Assembly: GCF_000226115.1 (NCBI RefSeq)
Contig: NC_016457.1
Coordinates: forward strand, 2,790,001 to 2,854,000
DNA: 64,000 bases
Direction: 5' to 3'
DNA from: Thermothielavioides terrestris NRRL 8126
Taxonomy: Eukaryota; Ascomycota; Sordariomycetes; Sordariales; Chaetomiaceae
The notes under the pieces were generated by a model. It made no database searches. It was not told where the DNA came from and worked only from the letters and a program-made list of their open reading frames with translations. The position numbers and the translations under genes were made by a program. Below are positions 50,139 to 63,067 of this stretch, piece after piece (positions within the stretch are counted from its first letter, which is position 1; every line of letters begins with the position of its first letter).

Positions 50139-50479
50139 TGTGGTAGTTGGCGCCTGTATCACACTTGTGTGTCGTGGCTCGGTTGAATGAACTCGCTGTT
50201 CGCTTTGGAGGCTGCGATGAGGTTTGGAGATTTGCGCCTTGGAGGTGATGGTTTGGAGGCGAATAAGCTTTGGCGGGTGGAGCATAAGTTTTGGGCGGCC
50301 CCACAGTGGATGAACATCGGCCGAATTCTGCACGGTCTGGGTGGCGTCGCGGCTGAAAGGCACATGGGAAAACCAAGAACAAGCTCGAACTCGACTATCA
50401 GCAAATCTGTCTCACGATCTTCCTACCGAGCCAACGAGTTCCCGGAATATTTCACAATTTTCGTAAAGAACATACGAAA
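50139..50479. promoter_or_regulatory. Shared promoter of FAL1 and SF3a60
   Basis: The two start codons are 341 nt apart on opposite strands, so this interval must hold both promoters and both leaders. I see no canonical TATA box in it. Confidence 0.7.
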
Positions 50480-52038
50480 ATGTTACTTGAAGATCAGCGG
50501 TATCTCCATGAAGATTTGGAGCGCCTCGAACAGGGGATCGCTGATCGCATGGGCGAGGAACCCAAGCACGTAAGTGTTTGGTGACCATGTGTCCCATCTC
50601 CTCATGGCATTGGTACTTAACCTCTAAACAGATCCGCGATCGCCTGAATCGAGACCACGAAGTTGCGCAGCTCCTCGACCAGATCCAGCGCCAATCAGCC
50701 GAGCTGCTCTCGCTCTACGAAGACAAGTCCGGGCTGCGGTCGAAAGAGGTTCTCCAAATCAGCACCGGGGACCCCTTCGACGAGTTTTATCGCCAAGTTG
50801 CCGGGATCAAGGAACACCATGCGCGCTACCCGAACGAACAGGCGGAAAACTCGGAGCAATGGTACCGGCCGCGAAAGGGCGACGATGACCAACCCTACAT
50901 CGTCGACAGCATGTTCTCGGGTGAGGAGGCATACGGCCGGTTCTTTGACCTGCACAGCTGCCATGAGTCGTACCTCAACCTCCCGAATGCGAAGAGACAT
51001 GGGTACTTGCAGTATCTTGAGGTTTTCGACAACTTCCAGCCGGGCTACGGCGGGATTAAGCGGGCAGACAAGCTCACGGACCAGTACTTCAAGTACCTCG
51101 GCGAGCTGATGGAATATCTGGAATCGTTCATGCGGCGGACTCGACCTCTGGAGAACATCGATGAGGTGCTCAAGGGCTGGCAGGAAGAATTCGAGACCGC
51201 GTGGGAGAAGGACGAGGTGCCCGGGTGGCAGAAAGAGAAGGCGGCAAAATCAAACGGGGCGGGGCGGACATTGAGCACCGCCGAGGCGGTCTGGTGCGAG
51301 GCCTGCGAGAAAGAGTTCAAGAACGAGAACGTCTACAAGGGACATCTGAATGGGCGGAAACACGTCAAGGCTGCGGAGTTGCTCGCACGGCGAGAGGACA
51401 CGCCTGATGGCAACGCGAATGGCACGCGCCTCACATCGGCACATCGCCTGAAAGAGCGAGCAGTCGCCGAGCGAGAATTTCGAATCAAGAAACTGACGGG
51501 CGCTATGAACATCGAGAAGGACGACACGCGAGTGAACGTGGAGCGGCGGCAGGGCATGACGGAGCGGGAACGGCAGCAGGAATTGGAGAATTTTTACAAC
51601 CTCACCTCCAGCTCGCAAAACAAAGGCGGAGACGAGAAGGACGAGGACGAGGGCGACAAGATCTACAACCCACTCAAGTTGCCCCTCGCCTGGGATGGCA
51701 AGCCCATCCCTTTCTGGCTCTACAGGCTGCACGGACTGGGCCAGGAGTTCCCCTGCGAGATTTGCGGCAACTTCGTCTACCGCGGTCGGCGAGCCTTCGA
51801 CAAGCACTTCAACGAGACGAACCACATCACCAACCTCAAGCGGTTGGGCATCACCAGCACGTATTTGTTCCGAGACATCACGTCGATCGAGGAGGCTGTC
51901 AGGCTGTGGGAGAAGATCCAGCGGGACCAGAGCAAAAACCAGATCGACGAGGGTTCGGTGGTGCAGATGGAGGACGCCGAGGGCAACGTCATGCCCGAGA
52001 AGGTTTATCTGGATCTGCAGAAGCAGGGCCTGCTGTGA
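50480..52038 (+). CDS. PRP9: Splicing factor SF3a subunit 3 (SF3a60/Prp9)
   Basis: A U2 snRNP subunit needed for prespliceosome formation. Exons 50480-50569 and 50632-52038 give 498 residues. The small first exon supplies MLLEDQRYLHEDLERLEQGI; this stretch, the FDLHSCHESYLNLPNAKR block and YLEVFDNF are conserved in the family. An internal C2H2 finger (WCEACEKEFKNENVYKGHLN, then GRKH) follows, and the C-terminal matrin-type zinc finger is CEICGNFVYRGRRAFDKHFN with ETNH. The end, LDLQKQGLL, is also conserved. The gene shares a promoter interval with FAL1, another RNA-processing gene. The symbol is that of the yeast orthologue. Confidence 0.95.
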
Positions 52039-52566
52039 GGAAGTCGAGGTGTGGCTGCGAGGGTCAGAGGAGTGGCCGTGTACTTTTACAGCGAGCAAAG
52101 TGGTGTACGGAGTGCAATACATGTAGATGGCCGATACCCAGCAAGAGATTGTCATTGGCAGTGGACGGTTCTCCTTGGACGGAAGAGGCGGCTTGCATGG
52201 ACCTCGATCTGAGTGGCCGCCCACATGCAGCAGCGTCCGCCTTGGACCCACTTGTATCTGTACTTGTGGCAGAAATGCGGGGCATTGCGGCTTATCTGCT
52301 GGATGCGTTTACCGTGGTACACTCCAACAACTGAATACCCCCGTACACACGGGCAGGTAAACAAACGCGGTCGTTGGCCCCTTGAGCCAGCAACTAGGAA
52401 TCCACAACGTGGCCGCTGGCAATGTGAATTTTCAAGTTTCACATCCCATGGTACAAAAGCTCTCGAATGGATTGCGCAGGATTACCGCAACGCGCAGTCC
52501 CGCGTCCAGCATCGCAAACGCAAACGTGACGGCTCAGCACAACAACTCAACACTGAGGCAGAAATC
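52039..52566. other. SF3a60-SLX1 interval
   Basis: No gene is seen. Plus-strand frames run open from about 52213 into the SLX1 gene, but the family sequence starts only at 52567. Confidence 0.55.
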
Positions 52567-53608
52567 ATGACAGTCCAATGCAAACCGATCCCAGCCCTCT
52601 ACACCGTCTATGTCCTGCGTTCCACCGTCCGCCATGCGTCTCTTTACATTGGATCGACTCCAAACCCGCCGCGCCGGCTGAAGCAACACAACGGCCTCGT
52701 GCCCGGCGGCGCAGCCCGGACCTCGCGCAGCAGTCTCCGTCCCTGGGAGATGGTCGCCCTGGTCTCGGGCTTCCCCAGCATGGTGGCGGCGCTGAAATTT
52801 GAGTTGCGTTGTTCCCCCCTCCCCTTAGTGACTCGTCATATCTTTTCTGCGATTACTGACAACCGACAGGTGGGCCCTCACCAACCCGCACCTCTCGGTG
52901 CACATCCCGTCGGCCTCGCGCCTGACCGTCGCGACACAGACCAAGGCCAACGGGCGGCCGCAGCGCCCGCCGCGCAGCCTCGCCTCCGTCGTCGCCAACC
53001 TGCACCTGCTGCTGCGCGTGCCCAGCTTTGCGCGCTGGCCGCTGCGCGTGCATTTCTTCCGCCGCGACGTGTTTGCCGCGTGGGAGAAGTGGTGCGCGGC
53101 CGCCAGCGAGCGGCTGAGGCCGAGCCTGGCGGTGGTGACGGATTTCGAGGGCGGGAGTGAGGGTCTGGCCGGTGCTGTTGTTGGCGGGGAGGAGGGTCGC
53201 GAACGGGGAGAGGGCGCTCCATGCTGGGGAATCCATGCCCTCCCGCTGGACTACGAGCCTATCAAGGACTACGTGGCGAAAGGACAAGAGATATTCGAGT
53301 TTGAGCGGCAGGGAGCTTGTGTCGTTTGCCGCGAGGAGATGGCATCGGGGGACGGTCTGCAGGCGCTCTGCACCAACCAGGGGTGTGATGGGGTCGGGCA
53401 CCTGTCATGTTGGAGCCGGCATTTCCTCAAGGGCGCCGAGGCCGACAGTATCCTGCCTGTTCAGGGCCAGTGCCCGAAGTGCGGCGGAGAAATGGAATGG
53501 GGCAACATGATGAAGGAGCTGACGCTGAGGACCAGGGGGCAGAAGGAGGTGGAGAAGCTGCTCAAGCGGAAGCGTCGGCGTGCCACCAAGAAGACGGCAA
53601 ACGCCTGA
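52567..53608 (+). CDS. SLX1: Structure-specific endonuclease subunit SLX1
   Basis: The catalytic subunit of the SLX1-SLX4 nuclease, which cuts branched DNA such as flaps and Holliday junctions in the nucleus. Exons 52567-52802 and 52870-53608 (67-nt intron) give 324 residues. The GIY-YIG nuclease domain comprises [25 protein letters not shown] and [17 protein letters not shown]. The catalytic Glu is residue 79; its codon is split by the intron. The C-terminal zinc-binding RING/PHD-like domain is CVVCREEM … [15 protein letters not shown] … [10 protein letters not shown], followed by a basic tail ([10 protein letters not shown]). The Met at 52567 puts the first Tyr at the usual distance; longer upstream frames lack conservation. 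Confidence 0.93.
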
Positions 53609-55781
53609 TTAGGAGGCCAACTGCCTCCGGGAGGCGACTGCGGTGATTTGGGTTTTCGGTCCGGGTTTGGCGTGGAGTTTACAGTTCAATCCTGGTTTAT
53701 TTGTTAGTTTGGTTCTTGCCCCCACTTTTTAACAGGGGCCTACAGCCAACCAAACTCGGCCTTTTTGCCCACCTCTTCCTCATCACTCTCCAGAATCCAA
53801 GTTCGACTGAAGCACGTTTGATATAGATGAAGCAGTGTATTGAACGCCTCCTACTTGACTAACTGGTCAGACACCGAAGGAAGCTGTATTGTATACAGAG
53901 GCGATAGTGCCCTCTGACTTCCTGTTGCGGTTGGTCTATTTCGTACTAAGACGGCTAGGTAGGTACTTGTAATTTAGAGCCTTGTCGTGATCCACCATAA
54001 GTACCACGCTAACGAACAAACAAGGGGTCGACTGTAAAGGACTTGCAAGTCATGATACCCTGGAATTACAACTGCATCTCGCTTATCACGGTTCCGACAT
54101 GCTGGCGGCTGCTGGCAGGTAAAAGTTCGGGGGCTTGCTGTCTGCGGGCCCAGGGCCGGAGCTAACGCCGTGGATCCGTGGGTGTCTCGGATCGAGATTT
54201 GCCGATCCGGGTCGCACAAGTGCCAGCAGACTCCGCCCGCTCGGCACCGCTCCAACGGCAAGACCTCCATGATTGGCTGGGTAGCCGATCGCAGCCCCTG
54301 TCGATATCAGATCTCAACTGCATCGTTTCTTGGGCATGGGCTGCGACACTCCGCTATAACATGGCTACATCCCCTCTGAGTTTGGTCTTCGTGGGACTTG
54401 AATGCCCAGTCCGTAGGGACGTAGCCTGGGTTGCGAAATACATTGCTCCAATCAATGAACCCTCAGGTCGTCTTTCGCGACTCAGCATCGTATTTATCTC
54501 CCTGTCTTCCCTCACATGGGTCGCAGCCCGGCGCATTCTCGGCGCTGGCAACATTCACGGGCTGACCACCATCGACCCTGCACGTGGACTGCCGTTCAAT
54601 GTTGCGTCGGCTGACAAGACCATTGTTCCTCTCCGAAGCCGTGCATTACCGTTTTCGTTGACGAGGATACGTTGATAGGCACCTATATACGTTGAGCGGG
54701 TCACCTCGCTTGCGCCCCCATTTTGGGGCCGACGCCATCGCGCTGTATCCAACATGGTTCGTCCCCGCAATGTGATTCCACTTCGTGTCGTGCAGGAAGC
54801 GCTGTCCGTGGGGACTGCAAGTCGCTTATGTACAGTCCATCACTCTCCCTTGCACTCTAGGTATCTCTGAGCTTGGTGAAAGGGTATGCTTCTCGATGGT
54901 AGTAAAAAGAAAAGAAAAACACAGAAGAAAGGCACGGCAAAAGCAAAGACGAAAATCGGGAAATTGTCGCATTGGTACGTTGTTCTCTTGTTGGATGTGC
55001 CGCCAGAGGAACACCCGACTTTTACATTCGGAAGTTCCATGTCACGCGATGGGAGGCTGTCAGCTCAGACCCCCGTCGCAAACAGGGGGCCCCGCTTGAC
55101 CCACCCATGCCCGGAATGTTGAAGGTGCATGTCGTGGGTTTTGCGCCTTGCCCCAAAGTCGTCCCGACCACTGCCGCAATGCCGCTTTCCCTCTCCCGGT
55201 CTCCGGTCGGTCCCTTGTCCCATTGCCCACCACCACCCACGCAGCATCCCCGTCCTCCACATTTCCCGATCCTTCACTTGACACTCAGCGATTCGCAACA
55301 TCTCCGATCTCTCTTCAGCCCACCGACGGTTTAACATTTTCGGTAACCCACAGGCTGGTTGTCTCCTCAACACCAGCAAACCAGTGAACCTCGATTACCG
55401 CTTGGCTTGGCGTGCTCTTGTCCCTTGCGGTCTCTCAGAGTGTGCCGGCCTTGGCTCGCACGTACTCGTCTGTGCCTGCTGGGGACGCAAAGCGAATTCA
55501 TGACCTTGGTCCGTGGTGATCCTCAATAGGTACCCAAAAACCTCTTTTTTGCTGGTTTGCTGGCACATTGACATGCCGGATACTGGGTCCCCGGCTCCGG
55601 CTTGTGGACCGCATGATCTAATGCTGCTCGCATTCTGTCCGCAGGCTCTCCCTCTATGATGCGCCCGCTACTCGTCTGACCCCTACCGCCGCTGTTCACC
55701 CTCACCTGCACCCTCGAGACCGCGTACCCCGAGGCAACCACCCGCTGCCATTAAATTCCGACGGCGCGATCGTTTACGAGC
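53609..55781. other. Intergenic with KDM5 promoter
   Basis: No gene is supported in these 2.2 kb. The 1 kb before 55782 is the likely promoter and leader of the large demethylase gene; C/T-rich stretches lie at 55180-55290. Confidence 0.5.
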
Positions 55782-58700
55782 ATGGTCTCGGCCCCTAGCG
55801 CTGGGGGCTCAATTGTCAATGCAAACATGAGAGGTACCTCGGCGACAACCCCGCTGACCATGGCCGGCGGCGGCGGCGGCAATAGCAAGCAGAAAACGGC
55901 ACTATCCAACTCAAACGGCGGCCAGTCAGCGAAGCCGCCGAGCCCCCTCAGCTCCCTGACAAGCCCTCCGCTTGATCTCTCGTCGGTCGAGCGACGCGGC
56001 CAGCCCACTGCGTGTCCCGAGCCGGTCACCAAGAAAAACCGGCCTCATGGTCTTCAGGAAGCGCCCACGTATCGCCCCACCGAGGAGGAATGGAAAGAGC
56101 CGTTCGAGTATATCAGGAAGATTTCTCCCGAGGCGCGGCAGTACGGCATGTGCAAGATCATTCCCCCGGAGTCATGGAATCCCGACTTTGCCATCGATAC
56201 AGAGGTGAGCGACTGGACCGGACAGTCGGCGGTTTCGGCTGCTGCCGTACACTCGCATGATGCAATGCTAATCACAGCGGTCCCCGCAGAGGTTTCATTT
56301 CCGAACGCGCAAACAAGAGCTGAACTCAGTCGAAGGCAGTAAGGGTTTCCCTTCCCGGCCCGGACCACTTTCTCCTCCCGGACGTGCTGCTGAGAGCGAT
56401 TGTTTAGGCACACGCGCGAACCTATCCTACCTCGATGCGCTCGCAAAGTTCCACAAACAGCAAGGGACAAACCTTACGCGATGGCCCTACGTCGATAAGA
56501 AGCCGCTCGATCTTTACCGGCTGAAGAAGGCCGTCGAGGCTCGGGGTGGCTTCGAAAAAGTCTGCAAGTTGAAAAAATGGGCCGAGATTGGCCGTGATCT
56601 CGGCTACAGCGGCAAAATAATGTCGTCTTTGTCCACCTCGTTGAAGAACTCATATTCCAAGTGGCTGTGCCCGTACGAGGAGTATCTTCGCATTGCGAAA
56701 CCCGGGGTTCATCAGCAGCTTGAACTCGAGTACGGCGGTCCCTTGACACCCAGCCCGGCTCCGAGCCCGATGAAGCGGTCTAACGTGCCCACCCCCGCAA
56801 GCGCCGATTCCCCGGCAAGGCACGCGACAGACGCGCTGCAGGAGTCGATGGATGGTCGCGCCAAGGACTCCGAACGAGACGCTTCGATGTCGGATACGCC
56901 CGCTTCCGGCACGCCCCAAACGGCGTCTGGGTTCACTGCTATCAATTCGGGTGGCTTCACGGCCGTCAACTCCGGCTTCACGAGCGCCAACCGCCCAGCG
57001 GCTACGCCTTCGGAAGGGAAAGGCCTTGCCACTCCTAACAAGCACAACGGCACGCCGGCCACGTCCGCCAAGAACACGCCCGAGTGCCGTCAACCGGCCC
57101 AGGGCCCTTCCGGCCAGAAGCGGCATGCGAGTTGCGAGAGTCTGGATTCTTCCAAGAAGGACCCAGGCGACAAAGAGGATGGGGAAGCTGGGAGTCGCAG
57201 AAGCAAGCGACTCAAGAAAGGTACGCCATTATGTGCTCCGAGATCTGGGTTTCTGTCGCCAACAGCCAACCTTTTCTTCCCAACCGTCCCTATTGACGGT
57301 TGTTGTTCCGAGTCCAATGCTGATGCAAGCGTCACTCGCAGAGACGGTACCCACTGTGGCCGGCTCCCACATGTCTTTATTCCGCTCCGCCCCCCAAAGG
57401 ATGCCCCGAGACGAAGCTGCAGCGCCTGGCGAGGTACGGCAACCCCTGTTTTATTTACCTTGCATTACCTGTGCCCAACTGCCGATGCTGACACCACAGC
57501 AGAGATGCGAGCAGTGCGGCAGAGGCAACGAGGATGGGAGCTTCATTCTTGTCTGCGAGTCCTGCGACCATAGGTATCACGGCACATGCCTTGATCCGCC
57601 GCTCAAGGTCAAACCCGAAACCGAGTGGAACTGTCCTCGTTGTCTGGTCGGCGACGGCCAGTTTGGTTTCGAGGAAGGCGGCCTGTATTCATTGAGGCAG
57701 TTCCAGGAGAAGGCCAACAACTTCAAGCAGGGCTACTTTGCCAACAAGATGCCGTTTGATCCTGTCCTCAATTGCCATCGGCCGGTCACGGAAGACGATG
57801 TTGAACACGAGTTCTGGCGTCTAGTTGCCGACTTGGAAGAGACAGTGGAGGTGGAGTACGGCGCCGACATCCATTGCACCACCCACGGCTCCGGTTTCCC
57901 CACCATCGAGAAGCATCCTGACAACCCGTACTCGACCGACCCCTGGAATCTCAACCTGCTCCCGCTGCACCCCGAGAGCTTGTTCAGGCACATCAAGTCG
58001 GATATCTCGGGCATGACCGTCCCGTGGGTCTACGTCGGCATGACTTTCTCGACGTTCTGCTGGCACAACGAGGACCACTACGCATATTCGGCCAATTACC
58101 AGCACTTCGGCGCCACCAAGACCTGGTATGGAATTCCCGGTGACGACGCGCTGAAGTTTGAGGCGGCGATGCGCGAGGCTGTTCCCGAGCTGTTCGAGAC
58201 GCAGCCGGATCTTCTGTTTCAGCTCGTCACGCTGCTCACCCCCGAGCAGTTGAAGAAGGCGGGCGTACGCGTCTACGCGCTTGATCAGCGTGCCGGACAG
58301 TTCGTGATCACCTTCCCGCAAGCATACCATGCCGGCTTCAACCACGGATTCAACTTCAACGAAGCGGTCAACTTTGCCCCCGCTGACTGGGAGCCGTACG
58401 GCCTTGCGGGGGTGGAGAGACTCCAACTTTTCCGGCGGCAACCTTGTTTCTCGCACGATGAGTTGCTGTGGACCGCGGCAGAAGGCGTGACCAGCGGCGG
58501 GCTGACCATCCAAACAGCCAAATGGCTGGCTCCCGCATTGGAGACGATCCATAAGCGGGAACTCGCGCAGAGGGAGGAGTTCATTGGCAAGCACGACTTC
58601 ATCGTCAAGCGCCTCCTCGATGCCAAACATCCGGCTCAGCACCATCGCTGTGTGCTTCACGGAGAGGCCGGCGACGAGTGCCCGATTGTGTTCAAAGTCG

Positions 58701-61516
58701 ACGACGCCGATGTCCCCGAGGAGGAGTACGGCTGCTTTTACTGTAAAGCGTTCACTTACCTGTCGAGATTTATCTGCCTTAAGACCGGCAAGGTCCTCTG
58801 CCTGCTGCACGCCGGGAGCCACCCTTGCTGCGACCTCCCAGAGTCGGACAGGTATCTCGGAAAAGAACACGCGCTGTACTACCGCAAGTCGGATGAAGTC
58901 ATCGCCTCCATGACCAAAAAGGTCGCCGACAAAGCCCATGTTCCTGAGGCTTGGGAAGAGAAGTACGAGAAACTGCTCGATGAGGACGCGATCCCGTCGC
59001 TGAAGGCGCTACGGAATCTCCTCAGCGAAGGCGAAAAGATACCCTACGAACTGCCGTCGTTGCCGGTGCTGAAGGCTTTTGTCGAGCGCTGCAATCACTG
59101 GGTCGAGGAAGCGACCAACTATACGGTCCGGAAGCAGCAGAATCGCCGCAAGAACGAGAAGGTGTGGCAGATGGGATCGCGCAAGTCCGTGGGAAATGCG
59201 CAACACGAGCAGAAGGAGCGCGAGACGCGCAATGTGGCGAATATCTACCGGCTCCTTGACGAAGCCAAACAGATCGGGTTCGACTGCCCCGAAATCCTTC
59301 AGCTACAAGAACGCGCCGATGCCATCAAAGCGTTTCAGGAGGATGCCAGGCAGCTTCTGAACAAGCGCCAGTCACATGCCATCGGCCCCGTCGAGAAGCT
59401 GCTGGAGGAGGGCCAGAGCTTCAACGTGGACATCCCAGAGCTCGAGGAGCTGTCACGCCTCCTGGAGCAGCTTCAGTGGAACGAGAAAGCGAGCAGCAGC
59501 CGGAACACGGCGATGACGTTGCAGAGTGTCAGGGACCTCATTGAGGAGGGCCGGCGGCTCAACGTACCGCCGTATAACGACCATCTTGTGTATTACATTG
59601 ATCAATTGTCGGCCGGCCACATGTGGGACAAGAAGGTGCAGGAACTGATCAACGCCGACTCGATCCACTACCCGCAGCTTCAGACGCTGGCCGATCAGGC
59701 GCAAAGCAACAACTGGCCGGTCTCCCCGGAGACGATGGCCGCGGTGGACCAGATCCTGCACAAGCAGCGCGAAGCACACCGGCAGATCGTCGATCTGAAC
59801 GAGCGCTCCCAGAATCCCGACTACAGGAAGAGACCCAAGTACTCCGAGGTTGCCGAGGTCATGAAGAAGATAGAGGAGCTTCAGGCCAAGCCCACCGGGA
59901 CCCACGAACTGGAGAAGGAGCAGAAGCGACACGAAGACTGGATGCGCAAGGGCAAAAAGCTTTTCGGCAAGACGAACGCGCCGCTTCATATCCTCAAGAG
60001 CCACATGGATTATGTGCTCGACCGCAACTTGGACTGCTTCGACATCGTGCATGACAAGCCCCGGTTGCCAGCGGAGCCTGCGTCTAGGGAGCCGAGCCCC
60101 GAGAAAGACAAGGCCAACCGCTGGGAGGACCCCAAGTTCCGGGAGGTCTTCTGTATCTGCCGGCGCACGGAGGCCGGGATGATGATCGAGTGCGAACTGT
60201 GTCACGAGTGGTACCACGGCAAATGCCTCAAGATTGCCCGCGGCAAAGTCAAGGAGGACGATAAGTACACGTGCCCGATTTGCGACTGGCGGGTCAAGAT
60301 CCCTCGCGACGCCGCTCGGCCGAAGTTGGAGGATCTTATCGCCTGGCAGGAGGAGATCCCCAACCTGCCATTCCAACCGGAGGAGGAGGAAGTGCTGAAG
60401 AAGATCATCGACAACGCGACCGAGTTCCGCAACCACATCGCGTCGTACTGCAACCCGATCCTCTCAACCGCTTCAGAGGCGGAGACGCAGCGGTTCTACC
60501 TCCGCAAAATCGAGGGCGCCGAGATCCTCCTTGCGTACGAGACCAACTTCTTCCGGCAGGAACTGCACAAGTGGGCCCCGGTCGCCCCCGAACCCCCACC
60601 GGTTCTCGAGGTGTCCAAGAGCACACGCAAGCCGCGACCCACCAAGTTGCAGAAGATGCTGGCCCAGTATGGCGTGGACGATCCGGACGACCTGCCTGAG
60701 AGCGTCAAGGGCAAGGCAAACAGCCTGAAGCGCAAAGCGATGAACGCCGAGGCCGCCGCCGCGGCTGCCGCGTCCGGCCCGGGTTCGATCGTGATGGTGC
60801 CCAGCCCTGGGTACGGACCGGCGCCGCATTCGTTCTTCTCGCGCAACTCGTCTACCCAGCCCACCACGCCGGGCCTCCCGAGCAACGCGCACGCTCGCCC
60901 ATCCAGCGGAACCGACCCGTCGTCCGCGCATTCTCAGCAGGGCCGACCAGGGTCCAGTTCCATCCTCCGCGGCGGCAGCACCATGGACCTTGACCCCACG
61001 GGTGGCCACCCATCCCTGTTTCTGCGCGACGGCACCGGCCCCGGCCCGCAGCTCGTCGCCAGCGACTCGACGCACGACCTGGAGGAGCGCCTGCTGAGGG
61101 GCACGTTTGACGACGAGGAGCTGAACGCGCACCTGTCGACTGAGTCCGGCAAGGCTCGGGTGCTGGAGATCCTGTCGCGCACCGACACCGGTCGGCGGCG
61201 CGCTGAGGAGATATTCGGGCCGGCGGTCTGGGGCGGCGATCACCGCGGCGGCAGCAGCAGCCGCGCCAGCGCGAGGGATAACGATCCGATCGGCATCGGC
61301 GTCGGTAATGACGGCGACGACAGCATGTTCGTGGAGCTGGTCAACCAGGACGAGGACGAGGCCGGTGGCGGCGACGGCAAGAAGTCCGCCGTTGCTGTCG
61401 AGGGCGAGCACCAGCATCAGCTCCAGAACCCGCCTCACCCGTCGAATGCGGCCGAGATCCTAGACGAGGACCGCGGCGAGGCGGCGTCGTGGATGGATGC
61501 AAGGAAGGAATCCTAG
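55782..61516 (+). CDS. KDM5-type histone H3K4 demethylase
   Basis: A nuclear Fe(II)/2-oxoglutarate dioxygenase expected to remove methyl groups from histone H3 Lys4. Exons 55782-56204, 56290-56338, 56408-57220, 57342-57433 and 57500-61516 give 1797 residues. Domains in order: JmjN (about 92-136, [14 protein letters not shown]), ARID (about 160-250, LARxH-like [12 protein letters not shown]), PHD1 (about 460-510, [20 protein letters not shown]), JmjC (about 610-760), C5HC2 zinc finger (about 842-897), PLU-1 helical region (about 910-1230), and PHD2 (about 1342-1393, [20 protein letters not shown]). Iron ligands are visible: His and Glu in [10 protein letters not shown] (about 647) and the distal His in [14 protein letters not shown] (about 740), so the enzyme looks active. 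The 49-nt second exon joins JmjN to ARID. The last 300 residues are low in complexity. Symbol left open because fungal names vary (Lid2, Jhd2, KDM5). Confidence 0.95.
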
Positions 61517-63067
61517 TTTGATTGGTTCTGATGCATGCATACTTCACGTCCTGCTTTCCCCGGCGGTGTTGTACGGCTTGCTGGGACTGGACCCGTCATC
61601 GCGATCCTGCCGGCAGCAGCAGAGCAAAGCGCACATGAGAACTGCGATGGACAGGCGCTTCGGCCTTTGCGGAGGCGTTACCACTAGGGAGACAGGAAGG
61701 CGGGGAGGCGGGAACAGGGCGTTAATTGCTTTCCACAGATCGGTTTCGGAGTTGTTGGCAGTTGTTGCGTTCGGTGTTGCAAATCCAGGGGACCCCCGCG
61801 GTGGGGTCACTCATGGGACGGGATGTGGATGGTTTGACAACGAGGTCTGGCATTTAGTTTTGTACACTACTCTGTACGTATCATTGTTGCTGCTGGTGCT
61901 GGGAGGGCTATTGCTGCCTGGTTGTGGGCTGGACGCGAGGATTGGGGGCTTGGGAAATGGTGGGGGGGGCGGCGGTCGGAGTACCTCTGGCTTTTTTTTC
62001 ACCTTGTGGCATCTCAGTATCATCTGCACATTAGACCGTGGTGGGAGAGGGAGTCAGGATTGGTTTGCTATGCCATGGATTTAATTCAAATGGCACTTGC
62101 TGGATTTACTCCTTTGCTACTTCACTTTCAGTCGTCTAACGGAAGTTCTTGGCTGAGGTTTTGCATCTAAGTTTACGCTCCCCTCTTCTGTTCTGTCCTT
62201 TCGCTTGAACACTCAACTATTATGACCCGTATCGAGTTCCTCTTTTTATCACCATTCTCCCCCGCTTCTTGGTACCTTCACTTTTTCATCTTCACCCTCT
62301 CCCGTTCTCCTCTCCCGTTTTCCTCTCCCGTTCTCCTTGGCATTGAGGTAGCCGCCCGTTTAGGCGGAGAAGGGCATTATTGAATGATTAGAGTCAGAAG
62401 GCCCCTAAGCTCTTTGGCCGCACTGAGAAACCTGCTGAGCTGTGAAGCGGGAATTGCCAAGTTCGGATTCTTGCTTGATTCGAGGCGGAGGGGTGGAACG
62501 GCAAAAGAGCGGGGTGATTCAGAGTTGCTGGCATGTGATTGAATCTGGGCTGTGATTAAATCTGGTCGAGTCTTGATTTGAACATTGCTTTTGACTAGAA
62601 CTTGGCACGGTCTGAGGAATTGCGGCACTTGCTCCGGTTGCATAAATTGGTTGCCTACCTGAGGTAGCTACCTTATGGACACAACTGAAACACTCATGAG
62701 CTGCTGCTCCGTAACCAGCAGCGGTGGCCTGGCGAGAAAGCAAGGAGTTTACGCAGCCCACAAGAACTTTTCTCTGATCGGTTCCCCGTCTTCATTGTTT
62801 CCGAGGAACGCCACGTAGGGGATAGTGCAGATGATCTTGCGAGGTGGCGGCCAGCCGATGCATGACGGTGATCCTGGCCGATCACCACCAGAGTAATAAA
62901 CATTGGGCGGTCAGGCGGACTAGCGGATAGGAACCTAAAGGTTTTGGCGCCTTTCGTGCATCGTAGTGTAGTGTAAGATCAACCAAGGACGTGTTTAAGT
63001 GAACACCGCTGGAAGGGATACACTATCAACTACCGGTAGGCCGGCACGGACAACAGATCGCTGGACG
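61517..63067. other. Intergenic, no supported gene
   Basis: No gene is seen. A G-rich stretch lies at 61960-61982 and three CTCTCCCGTT-type repeats at about 62298-62335. Confidence 0.5.

Noticed and set aside
52213..53160. SLX1 starting at 52213
   Set aside because: The upstream extension has no conserved sequence; the Met at 52567 directly precedes the GIY-YIG domain and gives Glu79 at the expected place.
57821..61438. Long minus-strand frames inside the demethylase gene
   Set aside because: They are antisense shadows of a conserved multi-domain protein and show no family features.
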